This document shows positions 8,025 through 17,316 of a DNA stretch of 64,000 nucleotides, piece by piece; the first letter of the stretch is position 1, and each line of letters begins with the position of its first letter. The position numbers were made by a program, and so were the translations under genes. The stretch comes from Frankia sp. QA3 (GTDB lineage: Bacteria > Actinomycetota > Actinomycetes > Frankiales > Frankiaceae): the NCBI RefSeq assembly GCF_000262465.1, contig NZ_CM001489.1, forward strand, positions 1,213,781 to 1,277,780, given 5' to 3'. The notes beneath the pieces are model-generated. The model was not told where the DNA came from. It made no database searches and was given only the letters and a program-made list of their open reading frames with translations.

Positions 8025-8971
8025 GCCGCTGCCGCCAGCCGGGAGGCCAGGGCCGCCACCTCGGCGCCCACCTCGGCCAGCGGCCCCTCGGCCGGTCCGG
8101 CCGCGGTGATCGGCGGCCACGCCCGTCGGTCGGCGACGATCCACAGCTCCTTCGACCCGGTCGGCCCGGATCGCGACGCCCCGTGCCAGGTGCCCTCCTG
8201 CTGGAGCCGGAAGCCGAGCCGGCCGAGCTCGACGTCGGCGCCCGGCTCGCCGATCCGGCAGGATCCCTCGACCACGAGCCGGACCAGGTCAGCGCCCAGC
8301 CGGAAGGCGGGCAGCGCGGCGGCGCCTGGTGGCCGGTCCCAGCACAGCAGGAGCACCCCGGACTTCCGGTGCCCCAACGCGATGGTGGCCAGGCGGCTGC
8401 CGTCGGAGAGCACCGGCCATCCCGTCGTGTCGGTGAAGCCGGCGTCGACGTGGCTTGGGCGCGGGGCGGCGCCGAAGCTGTTGGCGATGGCGTGCGGGAC
8501 GTCGGCGTCGCGGGGGAGCATCGCCACCCCCTCGAGGCTGACGTCGTCGGCGAGGGCGGTGTCGGCGAGCCGCTGGAGCTGCGCGTCGGTCAGGTAGGGC
8601 TTGAGCCCGCGCCGGTCGGCCATCAGCAGGAGCTGGTTGGTGCCGACCTCGTCGGTCCAGTACTCCGGTCCGTAGAAGGCGTCGGCCTGTTGCAGGCGGA
8701 ACTCGCCGTGGGCGTAGCTGGTGCCGCCCACCCGGATCGGCTCGCCCAGCGCCATCCGAAAGCTGTCGCTCTTGTGCAGGTGGACGGGGGCCTTGCGGGG
8801 GAAGATCCGGCCCTCGATGGACATCGCGACGACGGGGCCCGCGTCGGAGTCACCCATGCGCGCGACGGCCCCGCTCAGCAGGCCGTCCTCGGGCACCGGG
8901 CGGCGGATGTCCCGGATGACGCCGTCGACGTGGCCGTTGTGCCAGGTCGCGGATCCGAGGAGAGTGATCAC
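8021..8971 (-). CDS. Bicupin-like protein of unknown function
   Basis: A 316-residue protein with no named family that I recognise. Two halves resemble each other: a segment with FRMALGEPIRVGG, FRLQQADAFYG and LLLMADRRG is echoed about 170 residues later by VRLVVEGSCRIGE, FRLQQEGTWHG and ELWIVADRRA. This suggests a duplicated cupin-like beta barrel. HLH precedes the first half as a possible metal ligand set; the second lacks it. It starts with GTG 8971 and is the first gene after the shared promoter region at 8999-9041, divergent from the acyl-CoA synthetase. It is translationally coupled to the dehydrogenase. An enzymatic or sensor role is possible. Confidence 0.6.
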   Translation of the reverse strand: MITLLGSATWHNGHVDGVIRDIRRPVPEDGLLSGAVARMGDSDAGPVVAMSIEGRIFPRKAPVHLHKSDSFRMALGEPIRVGGTSYAHGEFRLQQADAFYGPEYWTDEVGTNQLLLMADRRGLKPYLTDAQLQRLADTALADDVSLEGVAMLPRDADVPHAIANSFGAAPRPSHVDAGFTDTTGWPVLSDGSRLATIALGHRKSGVLLLCWDRPPGAAALPAFRLGADLVRLVVEGSCRIGEPGADVELGRLGFRLQQEGTWHGASRSGPTGSKELWIVADRRAWPPITAAGPAEGPLAEVGAEVAALASRLAAAA

Positions 8972-8998
8972 GAGGAACCCCCTGGGGACGCATGTTTC

Positions 8999-9041
8999 TT
9001 CGACTCGCGGGTTGACAATAATATGGCGGGGCTCCTACGGT
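8999..9041 (+). promoter_or_regulatory. Promoter with operator TTCGACTCGCGGGTTGAC (site A)
   Basis: The operator at 8999-9016 overlaps the -35 box TTGACA (9012-9017). Eighteen bases later lies the -10 box TACGGT (9036-9041), and the synthetase ATG follows at 9076. It is almost identical to site D at 25261-25302. The near-palindrome could hold a TetR dimer that blocks RNA polymerase. Confidence 0.72.
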
Positions 9042-9075
9042 CTGCGGGTCGTCGCCGCGAGGATCGAGGAATGAC

Positions 9076-10740
9076 ATGCCGATCAGCTCCATCGCCGACC
9101 TGATCCGCACCCACGGCGCCGGGCGCGGTGGCCAGCCCGCGCTCACCGCCGACGGCCGCACCGTCACCTTCGCCCAGCTCGACGCCCGCTCGAACCAGGT
9201 GGCCCAGGCCCTCGCCGGTGAGGGGATCGCCGCCGGCGACCGGGTCGCCTACCTCGACGCCAACGCCGCGCAGTACTACGAGCTGCTCTTCGGCGGGGCG
9301 AAGCTGGGGGCGGTGAACGTCGCGGTGAGCTGGCGGCTGGCGCCGGTCGAGATCGCCGCGATCGTCGCCGACGCGCAGGCCCGGATCCTCGTCGTCGGCG
9401 CGGCGTTCGCGGCGGCCGTCGAGGCGGTCGAGGCGGAGCTGCCCGGCGTCAAGAAGATCATCGTGGTCGGCGGCTCGACCGGCCACCAGGACTCGACCCG
9501 CTACCAGGACTCGACCCGCTACCAGGACTACGACGAGTGGGTCGCCGCCGCGCCCGCGGTCGATCCCGGGCTGTGCGCGAAGCCCGACGACGTGCGCATC
9601 CAGCTCTACACCTCGGGCACCACCGGCCTGCCGAAGGGCGTGATGCTGACCGAGCACAACCTGCTCTCGCTGTTGCGGATGGGCGGGGAGACGCTCGACC
9701 TCGGGCCCGACACCGTGAACCTGGTGGCCATGCCGCTGTTCCACATCTCCGGCAGCGGCTACTCGCTCAGCGGCTTCCACGCCGGCTGTCACACGGTGCT
9801 GCTGCGCGAGGCCCATCCCGGCGAGATCCTGCGCGCGGTGGCCGAGCACGGGGTGACGAACCTGTTCGCGGTGCCCGCGGTGCTGCGCACGATGCTCGGC
9901 GTGCCCGGCATCGCGGACCTGGACCTGTCGTCGTTGCGCACGATCGTCTACGGGGCCTCGCCGATCTCGGTGGACGTGCTGGTCCGAGCGATCGCGACGT
10001 TCCACTGCGACTTCGTGCAGGTCTACGGGCTGAGCGAGACCGCGGGCACCGTGACCATGCTGACGCCGGAGGATCATCGCCGGGCTCTGGAGGCCGCCGG
10101 GGGCGCCACCGACCCGGGTGCGATCGAGGCCGCCGGGACGGCCGCGGCCGGGGTCGCGGGGGCGGTCGGAAGGTTACGTTCGGCGGGGCGAGCGGTGCCC
10201 GGAGCCCGGGTGCGCATCGTCCCGCCGCATACCGGGGCCGACGCCGCCGCCGGGGAGGTGGGCGAGATCTGGATCTGCTCGCCGCAGAACACCCCCGGCT
10301 ACTGGCACAACCCCCGCGAGACCGCGGTGCTGCTCGAGGACGGCTGGCTGCGCACCGGGGACGCCGGCTACCTCGACGCCGACGGCTACCTGTTCATCCA
10401 CGACCGGGTCAAGGACATGATCATCACCGGGGCGGAGAACGTCTACCCGGCCGAGGTCGAGAACGTCCTGATGTCCCATCCCGACATCGCCGACGTCGCG
10501 GTGATCGGGGTGCCGAGCGAACGCTGGGGCGAGACGGTCAAGGCCGTCGTCGTCGCCGAGGCGGGCCGGACCCCGACGACCGCCGACGTCGTGTCCTTCG
10601 CCCGCGCCCGGCTGGCCGCCTACAAGTGCCCGACCTCGATCGATCTGGTCGAGGCGCTGCCCCGCAACGCCGCGGGGAAGGTGCTCAAGCGTGAGCTGCG
10701 TAACCCTTACTGGTCCGGACGCGGGCGGTCCGTAAGCTAG
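9076..10740 (+). CDS. AMP-forming acyl-CoA synthetase
   Basis: ANL-superfamily ligase of 554 residues that activates a carboxylic acid to its CoA thioester through an acyl-adenylate. YTSGTTGLPKG (178-188) is the ATP loop, GWLRTGDAGYLD and DRVKDMIITGAENVYP mark the hinge region, and NAAGKVLKREL holds the catalytic lysine (about K535). An 18-bp repeat adds STRYQD hexapeptides near residue 140, and a further Gly/Ala-rich insert lies near 340-370; both look like surface loops. GAGGA precedes ATG 9076. It is the first gene under site A and is followed by a TetR gene, suggesting local control. Confidence 0.92.
   Translation: MPISSIADLIRTHGAGRGGQPALTADGRTVTFAQLDARSNQVAQALAGEGIAAGDRVAYLDANAAQYYELLFGGAKLGAVNVAVSWRLAPVEIAAIVADAQARILVVGAAFAAAVEAVEAELPGVKKIIVVGGSTGHQDSTRYQDSTRYQDYDEWVAAAPAVDPGLCAKPDDVRIQLYTSGTTGLPKGVMLTEHNLLSLLRMGGETLDLGPDTVNLVAMPLFHISGSGYSLSGFHAGCHTVLLREAHPGEILRAVAEHGVTNLFAVPAVLRTMLGVPGIADLDLSSLRTIVYGASPISVDVLVRAIATFHCDFVQVYGLSETAGTVTMLTPEDHRRALEAAGGATDPGAIEAAGTAAAGVAGAVGRLRSAGRAVPGARVRIVPPHTGADAAAGEVGEIWICSPQNTPGYWHNPRETAVLLEDGWLRTGDAGYLDADGYLFIHDRVKDMIITGAENVYPAEVENVLMSHPDIADVAVIGVPSERWGETVKAVVVAEAGRTPTTADVVSFARARLAAYKCPTSIDLVEALPRNAAGKVLKRELRNPYWSGRGRSVS
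9489..9524. repeat. Two 18-bp tandem repeats inside the synthetase gene
   Basis: GACTCGACCCGCTACCAG occurs twice, flanked by partial copies, and encodes DSTRYQ. It is one of only two arrays in the window that lie well inside a gene and not near an end. Confidence 0.9.
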
Positions 10741-10818
10741 ACCTCGCCGACCGCAATCTACCTGCTGGTCGGATGGTCGATATCGTCTCGGGGCGTGCGG
10801 AGCCCTGCGGAGGAACGC

Positions 10819-11436
10819 ATGAACACGACTCAGTCCGACCCGCCGCGCAAGCGTGGCCGCCCCCGCAACCTCGAGCCCAGCCAGGAGTACCGCGATCGGC
10901 TGGAGAACATCGTGCGGGTGGCGGCGGACGTCTTCCAGGCGCACGGGTACGAGGCCGGCTCGCTCGATGACGTCGCCGCCGCGATGGGCCTGCGCAAGGC
11001 CAGCCTCTACTACTACGTCAAGCGCAAGAGCGACCTGCTCCGCCTGGTCTTCGAACGCGCCATCACGGTGGCGCTGACCGAGGTCGAGACGCTGGCCCAC
11101 CTCGCCGATCCGCGCGAACGGCTCGCCGCGCTCATCCGCCACCAGGCGCTGCTCGTCACGCGCGATCCCGCCCTGTTCGCCGTGTTCTTCGACCAGCGGG
11201 CCGGCCTGGAGCACGCCGACCTCGCCGACGTCGGCCACAAGGAGCACCTCTACCTGCGCCAGTTCATCCTCGCCGTCGAGGCCGCGATGGCGGCCGGGGT
11301 GATCGGGCCGGGCGACCCCAGGCTCGTCGCGAACGCGATCATCGGCATGACGAGCTGGTCCTACAAGTGGTTCGACGCCCGGCGCGACTCGCCGGAGGCG
11401 TTCGCCGACACCTGCGTCGCCCTCGTCCTGCGCTGA
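10819..11436 (+). CDS. TetR-family transcriptional regulator
   Basis: A 205-residue TetR regulator. A basic arm (RKRGRPRN) precedes the helix-turn-helix at about 48-68 (DDVAAAMGLRKASLYYYVKRK), and the rest is helical with a KstR2/FadR-like character. GGAGGA lies five to six bases before ATG 10819. It sits between the acyl-CoA synthetase (site A) and the Liv importer (site B), so it is the best candidate for the protein that binds the shared operator. TetR regulators of acyl-CoA pathways often sense a CoA thioester; that is an inference here. Confidence 0.88.
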   Translation: MNTTQSDPPRKRGRPRNLEPSQEYRDRLENIVRVAADVFQAHGYEAGSLDDVAAAMGLRKASLYYYVKRKSDLLRLVFERAITVALTEVETLAHLADPRERLAALIRHQALLVTRDPALFAVFFDQRAGLEHADLADVGHKEHLYLRQFILAVEAAMAAGVIGPGDPRLVANAIIGMTSWSYKWFDARRDSPEAFADTCVALVLR

Positions 11437-11523
11437 GCCGGGCGGGGCCAGTCCCCGCCGGGGCACCCGCCCGGCCGGCCGATCCGTCCGATCCGCCCCC
11501 CGGCCACCCGCCCCGCCGCGCCA

Positions 11524-11574
11524 TCCGCTCCGCCGGCCGGTTCGCTCCGCCGGCCGGTTCGCTCCGCCGGCCGG
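11524..11574. repeat. Three 17-bp tandem repeats, intergenic
   Basis: TTCGCTCCGCCGGCCGG occurs three times, the first copy with one change, in the 487-base gap between the TetR gene and the importer. The gap is otherwise GC-rich filler up to site B and holds no convincing gene. Confidence 0.9.
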
Positions 11575-11660
11575 TCCGCCCTGCCGGGGCCACTCGCCAG
11601 TGCATCCCCTGGCCTGCGCGCGTGCGCGTCCGAGCTCGCGCCAGTGTGACGCAGATTAAT

Positions 11661-11702
11661 TTCTACTCGTGGGTTGACATAAATCTGCCGCCCGCATACC
11701 TT
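11661..11702 (+). promoter_or_regulatory. Promoter with operator TTCTACTCGTGGGTTGAC (site B)
   Basis: The operator at 11661-11678 overlaps the -35 box TTGACA (11674-11679); 17 bases separate it from the -10 box TACCTT (11697-11702). The importer gene starts at 11924, giving a leader of about 215 bases in which no structure stands out. Confidence 0.65.
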
Positions 11703-11923
11703 GCTCCTACCTCGCAGGCCGCAGCGGTCGGCGGCCCCGCCGGGAACGCGATCGGCGCTCCGGGGAGGCGGTCGGTCCCGGCGGTCACGGATGGCCGTCG
11801 ACGCGCCGGCGGGCCTGCTCGCGGGGCCGGCCGACGCCACCGGCCCGCCCACCCGCGCGCCGCGTCGCACCGCCGCCGGTGACCGGGGCCTGCCAGCCCG
11901 CCGGGAACAGGAGCTTGGACGAC

Positions 11924-14347
11924 ATGACGCGACCCCGAACTCCCTCCGCACGATTACGCACGGGCGTTCCCGCCCTCGTGGTGGTGGCCCTGCTCGCGGT
12001 GATCCTCGCCAAGGGGGACTACCGGGCCAACTTCTTCTCCGGCGGCGGCTTCGCCCTCGGCGCGCTGGTCGCGGCGATCGCCCTCGGGGTGGTCGTCACC
12101 TACCGCGGGTCCGGGGTGGTCAACCTGGCGGGGGCGGCGGTGGCGATGTATGCCGCCTACGTCTACGCCGACCTGCGGGCCCACGGCGACCTGTTCCTCC
12201 CCCCGCTGCCCAACCCGCTCGCGCCCATCGAGGGCCTCGTGCACCTGGCGGGCGACGACTCCTTCGCGGTGCCGCACTGGCCCACCTCGGTGTCCTTCGG
12301 CACCGCGATGGGGTTCTGGCCGGCCCTCGTGCTCGCCCTGGTGTTCTGCGCGCTGTTCGGGCTGGTGCTGCACGTCGCGGTGTTCCGGCCGCTGCGCCAC
12401 GCCCCCGTCCTGGCCAAGGTGGTCGCCTCGGTCGGCGTGCTGCTGTTCCTGCAGGCCGTCGTCGTCCGGCGGTTCTCCACGACGACCCAGGTCGTCGGGC
12501 CGCTACCGTTCGTCGACAAGACGCAGGTCGACCTCGGCCTGTTCAAGATCACCCAGGAGCAGCTCTTCGTCGTCTGCCTGGTGCTCGTGCTCGCCGTGGC
12601 GCTCTGGGCGCTGTTCGGGCGCAGCCGCTTCGGCCTCGCCGTGCGGGCCGCCGCCGAGAACGAGAAGGGCGCCACGGTCCTCGGCTTCTCCGCCGACCGG
12701 CTCGCCGCGGCGACCTGGGTGCTGTCCACCGTCGTCACCGGGCTGCTCGGCATCTTCGTCGCCTCGGTGAACTCCGCCGTCGACCCGAACACGATGCCGG
12801 CGCTGATCGTCCCGGCCGTCACCGCCGCCCTGGTCGGCGGCTTCACCTCGTTCGGGTGGACGACGCTGGCCGCCTTCGGCCTGGGCATGCAGGTCTCGCT
12901 GGTGACCTTCCTCGGCGCGAACGAAAGCTGGTTTCCGAAGGCCGGCGGGCTGCCGGTGCCCGGGGTCGACCTGCTCGTGCCGCTCGTCGTCATCGTGGCG
13001 GTGCTGGCCCTGCGCGGGCAGTCGCTGCCGACGCGCGGGGTGCTGGGGCCGGGCCGGCTGCCGTTCTCGCCGTCGGCGCGGCCGTGGGCGCTGCGCTACG
13101 GCGGGCCGGGGCTGGCCGTCGTAGCGCTGATCCCCGGCGTGTTCTTCCTGTCACCGGCGATGCGCGACGGGCTGACGAACACGCTGACCGGCATCGTCAT
13201 CTGCCTGTCCATCGTGGTCCTCACCGGCTTCATCGGGCAGATCTCGCTGGCCCAGACCAGCTTCGCCGGCCTGTCCGCCTACACCGTCGCGAGCCTGTCG
13301 ACGCACCACGGCTGGCCGTTCCCGCTGCCCATCCTCGCCGGCGCCGCGGTCGCGGTCGTCGCCGGCGTGCTCGTGGCGCTGCCCGCGCTGCGGGTGCGCG
13401 GGGTGCACCTCGCGATCGCCACGCTCGCCTTCGCCGTCGCCGTCGACAAGGTCGTGTTCGCCAACTCCTGGATCAACGGCGGGTTCGACGGCGCGACCGT
13501 GACGACGCCGGATCTCCTCCGCTCCCAGGACACCGCCACCCACGAGTTCCTCGGCGTCACGATCGGGGACGGCACCCAGCCCAACCCGCTGACCCTGGTG
13601 TTCTGCCTCGTCGTCGTGGTGGCGCTGGGCTACCTCGTGGCGAACCTGCGCCGGTCGCTGACCGGGCGCCAGATGCTGGCCATCCGCTCGAACGAGCGGG
13701 CCGCCGCCGCCGCGGGGGTCAACGTGGCCGCCGTGAAGGTGCTGGCGTTCGGGGTGTCGGCGTTCATCGCCGGGGTCGGTGGCGCGGTCATCGCCTACCG
13801 CACCGGCAACGTCACCCCCGACAAGTTCCTCTACGACAAGTCGCTGATGTTCTTCGCGTTCGCCTACCTCGGCGGGATCGCGAGCGTCACCGGCGCGGTC
13901 ACCGGCGGCCTGCTCGTCGGCGGCGGGCTCGGCTTCACGGTCCTCAACCAGGTGTTCGGGCTGCCCGACGAGTTCGTACTGCTGCTCGGCGGACTCGGCC
14001 TGGTCGTCACCGCGGTGCTGAACCCCGAGGGCGTCGCCGGGAAGGCCCGCACGGACCTGCTCGCCCTGCGCCGAAGGCTCCGACCGCCCGCCCCGGCGGA
14101 CCCACCCACTTCGACGGATTCAGCCACTATGGCGGACTCATCCACCCCGGCAGAGCCACTCATCCCGGCGGACACGGCGACCCCGACCACCGGGCCCACC
14201 CCGACTGTCCCATCCGCCGCGCCCACCCCGAATGCAGCGCCCACCCCGAATGCAGCGCCCACCCCGGTTGCGTCCGGGTCCGCTGCCGGTTCCCACGTGA
14301 GCGGATCCGCCGGGGCGACGCCCGCGGTGGCGGGAGAGGCGCGATGA
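11924..14347 (+). CDS. LivH-LivM fused ABC permease, branched-chain type
   Basis: An 807-residue membrane protein that joins the two permeases of a branched-chain amino-acid-type (HAAT) importer. The first half is LivH-like ([38 protein letters not shown]), the second LivM-like ([40 protein letters not shown]). About 16-18 membrane spans are expected. A cytoplasmic Pro/Thr/Ala-rich tail of about 90 residues ends it, including APTPNA repeats. ATG 11924 follows an AGGAG at long spacing. The next two genes are the matching ATPases and overlap by ATGA. In this context the cargo is more likely an organic acid than an amino acid. Confidence 0.9.
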   Translation: MTRPRTPSARLRTGVPALVVVALLAVILAKGDYRANFFSGGGFALGALVAAIALGVVVTYRGSGVVNLAGAAVAMYAAYVYADLRAHGDLFLPPLPNPLAPIEGLVHLAGDDSFAVPHWPTSVSFGTAMGFWPALVLALVFCALFGLVLHVAVFRPLRHAPVLAKVVASVGVLLFLQAVVVRRFSTTTQVVGPLPFVDKTQVDLGLFKITQEQLFVVCLVLVLAVALWALFGRSRFGLAVRAAAENEKGATVLGFSADRLAAATWVLSTVVTGLLGIFVASVNSAVDPNTMPALIVPAVTAALVGGFTSFGWTTLAAFGLGMQVSLVTFLGANESWFPKAGGLPVPGVDLLVPLVVIVAVLALRGQSLPTRGVLGPGRLPFSPSARPWALRYGGPGLAVVALIPGVFFLSPAMRDGLTNTLTGIVICLSIVVLTGFIGQISLAQTSFAGLSAYTVASLSTHHGWPFPLPILAGAAVAVVAGVLVALPALRVRGVHLAIATLAFAVAVDKVVFANSWINGGFDGATVTTPDLLRSQDTATHEFLGVTIGDGTQPNPLTLVFCLVVVVALGYLVANLRRSLTGRQMLAIRSNERAAAAAGVNVAAVKVLAFGVSAFIAGVGGAVIAYRTGNVTPDKFLYDKSLMFFAFAYLGGIASVTGAVTGGLLVGGGLGFTVLNQVFGLPDEFVLLLGGLGLVVTAVLNPEGVAGKARTDLLALRRRLRPPAPADPPTSTDSATMADSSTPAEPLIPADTATPTTGPTPTVPSAAPTPNAAPTPNAAPTPVASGSAAGSHVSGSAGATPAVAGEAR
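14219..14272. repeat. Three 18-bp tandem repeats at the permease C-terminus
   Basis: GCGCCCACCCCGAATGCA occurs twice exactly and once with three changes, encoding APTPNA in the C-terminal tail of the fused permease. Confidence 0.92.
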
Positions 14348-15096
14348 CCGAGCTTTTGCGCACCGAGGCGATGAGCGTCGTCTACGGCGGCCTGCACGCC
14401 GTCAACGGGCTGGACCTGCGGGTCGACGAGGGCCGCCTGGTGGGGCTCATCGGCCCCAACGGCGCCGGCAAGACGAGCTTCATCGACGGCATCTCCGGCT
14501 TCACCCGCACCCAGGGTGCGATCCACTTCCGCGGGCGGCGCGTCGACCGCGAGCCGGCCCACCGCCGGGCCCGCCTGGGCCTCGGCCGCACCTGGCAGTC
14601 GCTGGAGCTGTTCGAGGACCTCACCGTGCGGGAGAACCTCCAGGTCGGCGCCGAACGGCAGACGGTCGGCGGGTTCCTGCTCGACCTGGTCCGGCCCGGC
14701 CGCCAACGCGACCAGACCGACGTCGACTGGGCGCTGGACGTCCTCGGCATCGCCCACCTCGCCGACCGGTTGCCCACCGAGATCAGCCACGGCCAGCGCA
14801 AGCTGGTCGGCGCCGGGCGTACCCTCGCCGCCCGGCCCGCGCTGATCTGCATGGACGAGCCGGCCGCGGGCCTGGACACCACCGAGTCGGAGCAGTTCGG
14901 CCGCCGGCTGCGGCGCATCGTCGACGCCGGCGTGTCGATCCTGCTCGTCGACCACGACATGGGGCTGGTGATGGGGGTGTGCGACGAGGTCTACGTCATC
15001 GAGTTCGGGACGAGGATCGCGCACGGCACGCCGGCGCAGGTCGTCGCCGACGAGAAGGTCCGGGCGGCCTACCTCGGCACGAAGGCGGCATCATGA
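14344..15096 (+). CDS. livG: ABC transporter ATP-binding protein, LivG type
   Basis: A 250-residue ATPase of the LivG class. Walker A is GPNGAGKT, the signature reads SHGQRK (with H in place of the more common SGGQ), Walker B is [12 protein letters not shown] and the switch histidine is in VDHDM. The C-terminal region ([25 protein letters not shown], given here as its known LivG-like end) fits the class. It overlaps the permease and LivF genes by ATGA at both ends, so the importer subunits are made at matched ratios. It energises uptake by the LivHM fusion at the inner face of the membrane. Confidence 0.93.
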   Translation: MTELLRTEAMSVVYGGLHAVNGLDLRVDEGRLVGLIGPNGAGKTSFIDGISGFTRTQGAIHFRGRRVDREPAHRRARLGLGRTWQSLELFEDLTVRENLQVGAERQTVGGFLLDLVRPGRQRDQTDVDWALDVLGIAHLADRLPTEISHGQRKLVGAGRTLAARPALICMDEPAAGLDTTESEQFGRRLRRIVDAGVSILLVDHDMGLVMGVCDEVYVIEFGTRIAHGTPAQVVADEKVRAAYLGTKAAS

Positions 15097-15911
15097 CCGC
15101 GCTGCTGGAGATCGACGGGCTGTACTCCGGCTACGCCGGCGTCGCGATGGTCCGCGACCTGAACCTGACCGTGCACGCCGGGGAGATCGTGGCCCTGCTG
15201 GGCCCGAACGGCGCCGGCAAGACCACGACGCTGCTGACCACCTCGGGGCTCAACCCGGTGATGAAGGGCGACATCCGGGTCTTCGGCCGCTCGGTCCGCG
15301 GCCGCCCGGCGCACCGGGCACCCCGCGAGGGGCTCGCCCACGTGCTGGAGGACCGCTCGCTGTTCTACCAGCTCACGGTGGCCGAGAACCTCCGGCTCGC
15401 CGCCGCGCGCAGCCGGGGTGACCTCGATCGGGCGCTGTCGTACTTCCCGGCGCTGGAGCCGCTGCTGGGCCGGCGGGCGGGGCTGCTGTCCGGCGGCGAG
15501 CAGCAGATGCTCGCGATGGCCAGGGCCCTGACCTCGAAGCCACGCCTGCTGATGGTGGACGAGATGAGCCTCGGCCTCGCCCCCGTCATCGTCGAACGCC
15601 TGCTGCCGGTGCTGCGCCGCATCGTCGACGACACCGGCGCCGGGGTGCTGCTCGTCGAGCAGCACGTGCACCTCGCCCTGGAGGTCGCCGACCGGGCCGC
15701 CGTGCTGGTCCACGGGGACCTGGTGGCCAGCGGCACCACCGCGGAGATCGCCGGGCGCGCCGCCGCCCTCGAATCGACCTACTTCGGCGCCGGCGCCCGA
15801 ACCGACGACCGAACCGACGACCGAACCGACGACCCGAAGGCCGCGCCAGACGCCGTCCCCGACGCCGACGCGGAACCCGACCTGGATGCCGACCCGGAAG
15901 GATCACGATGA
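15093..15911 (+). CDS. livF: ABC transporter ATP-binding protein, LivF type
   Basis: A 272-residue LivF-class ATPase with Walker A GPNGAGKT, signature LSGGEQQM, Walker [14 protein letters not shown] and switch VEQHV. After the usual family end (ALESTYFGA) it carries a 35-residue acidic extension starting with RTDD repeats. The start overlaps LivG (ATGA) and the stop overlaps the thiolase gene (ATGA), which ties uptake to catabolism in a single transcript. No solute-binding gene is in this run; the lipoprotein at 21932 probably serves it. Confidence 0.93.
   Translation: MTALLEIDGLYSGYAGVAMVRDLNLTVHAGEIVALLGPNGAGKTTTLLTTSGLNPVMKGDIRVFGRSVRGRPAHRAPREGLAHVLEDRSLFYQLTVAENLRLAAARSRGDLDRALSYFPALEPLLGRRAGLLSGGEQQMLAMARALTSKPRLLMVDEMSLGLAPVIVERLLPVLRRIVDDTGAGVLLVEQHVHLALEVADRAAVLVHGDLVASGTTAEIAGRAAALESTYFGAGARTDDRTDDRTDDPKAAPDAVPDADAEPDLDADPEGSR
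15798..15833. repeat. Three 12-bp tandem repeats at the LivF C-terminus
   Basis: CGAACCGACGAC is repeated three times exactly and encodes RTDD. It begins the acidic tail just before the ATGA junction with the thiolase gene. Confidence 0.92.
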
Positions 15912-17143
15912 GCGAGGCCTGGATTCTTGACGGCGTGCGGTCCCCCCGCGGCAAGGGCCGGCCCACCGGGGCGCTGCATCACCTGCATCCGCAGGAACTG
16001 TTGGGCCAGCTCCTGCGCGCGCTCGCCGACCGCGTCGGCTTCGCCCCGGAGCTCGTCGACGACGTGGTGATGGGCAACGGCAACGCCGTCGGCGACCACG
16101 GGGGCGACATCGCCCGGATGGCGGTCCTCGCGGCCGGGTGGCCGGAGACGGTGGCGGGCGTGACGCTGAACCGGTGGTGCGGGTCCGGTCAGCAGGCCGT
16201 CACCTTCGCCGCGATGGGCGTGGCGTCCGGGCACCAGGGGCTCGTGCTCGCCGGCGGCGTGGACATGATGTCGCGCTGGCCCGCCGAGGAGGGGCCGCTG
16301 GACTTCTCGGCCGGCAACCCGGCGGTGCGGGCCCGGTTCCCGCAGGTCCCGCAGGGGGTGTCCGCCGACCTGATCGCGACGATCGAGGGGTTCACCCGCG
16401 ACGACGTCGACGCGTTCGCCGCCCGCAGCCAGCAGCGGGCCGCCGTCGCGATCGAGCAGGGCCACTTCGCCCGCAGCGTGGTGCCCATCGTCAACGCCGA
16501 CGGCTCCGTCGCCCTCGACCACGACGAGCATCCCCGGGCGGGCACCACCCCGCAGACGCTGGCGAAGCTGGCACCGTCGTTCGCGGCCCTGGGGCGCGCC
16601 GTGTTCACCGACTACGGCTACGACCGGGCCTTCGGCGAGATGGTCCGCGACGTCTACCCCGACGTCAAGGAGGTCGACTACGTCCACCACGCCGGCAACT
16701 CGTCGGGCATCGTCGACGGCGCGGCCGTACTCGCGCTCGCCTCGCCCGAGTTCGCCCGCGCGCACGGCCTGCGCCCGCGGGCCCGGGTGGTGATGAGCGC
16801 GGTCGTCGGCGCGGAGCCGGTCATCATGCTGACCGCGCCCGGCCCGGCCTCGCGCCGCTGCCTGGCGCGGGCCGGGATGACGGTGGACGACATCGACCTG
16901 TGGGAGATCAACGAGGCGTTCGCCGCGGTCCCGCTGAAGACCATCCGCGACCTCGACCTCGATCCCGAGAAGGTCAACGTCAACGGCGGGGCGATCGCGC
17001 TGGGCCACCCGATCGGCGCGACCGGCGGCATGCTCCTGCAGACCGCCCTCGACGAGCTGGAGCGCCGAGACCTGTCGACCGCGCTCGTCACGATGTGCAC
17101 CGGCGGCGGCATGGGCACCGCGACCATCATCGAGCGGCTCTGA
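15908..17143 (+). CDS. Thiolase (acetyl-CoA C-acyltransferase)
   Basis: A 411-residue thiolase, which cleaves 3-ketoacyl-CoA with CoA in the last step of beta-oxidation. The acyl-accepting cysteine is in NRWCGSGQQ (about 90), the GHPIGATGG histidine is near 358 and the second cysteine is in MCTGGGMG near the end, so the full catalytic set is present. The asparagine motif NEAFA is also present. It overlaps the LivF stop by four bases. The chain is slightly longer than average, with no unusual insertion. Confidence 0.93.
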   Translation: MSEAWILDGVRSPRGKGRPTGALHHLHPQELLGQLLRALADRVGFAPELVDDVVMGNGNAVGDHGGDIARMAVLAAGWPETVAGVTLNRWCGSGQQAVTFAAMGVASGHQGLVLAGGVDMMSRWPAEEGPLDFSAGNPAVRARFPQVPQGVSADLIATIEGFTRDDVDAFAARSQQRAAVAIEQGHFARSVVPIVNADGSVALDHDEHPRAGTTPQTLAKLAPSFAALGRAVFTDYGYDRAFGEMVRDVYPDVKEVDYVHHAGNSSGIVDGAAVLALASPEFARAHGLRPRARVVMSAVVGAEPVIMLTAPGPASRRCLARAGMTVDDIDLWEINEAFAAVPLKTIRDLDLDPEKVNVNGGAIALGHPIGATGGMLLQTALDELERRDLSTALVTMCTGGGMGTATIIERL

Positions 17144-17161
17144 CCGCGTCGAGCAGCTCTG

Positions 17162-17218
17162 GACGCGCGGATCAGGTCCGGACGCGCAGATCAGGTCCGG
17201 ACGCGCGGATCAGGTCCG
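17162..17218. repeat. Three 19-bp tandem repeats, intergenic
   Basis: Units of the form GACGCGCGGATCAGGTCCG recur at 17162, 17181 and 17200. A further pair of 18-bp units (GCCGCGACGGCGATCAC type) follows at about 17230-17265. Together they fill most of the gap between the thiolase and CoA-transferase genes. Confidence 0.9.
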
Positions 17219-17316
17219 GACAAACAACGCCGCGACGGCGATCACAGCCGCGACGGCGATCAGGGCGGCGGGCGGGTCCGCGGGGATCCGCCCGTCCCGG
17301 GGTGTGGAGGCAGGCG

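Noticed and set aside
11701..15096. An 1131-codon open frame on the plus strand
   Set aside because: Most of it is an out-of-frame shadow of the LivHM permease gene; only its last part is the true LivG gene, starting at 14344.
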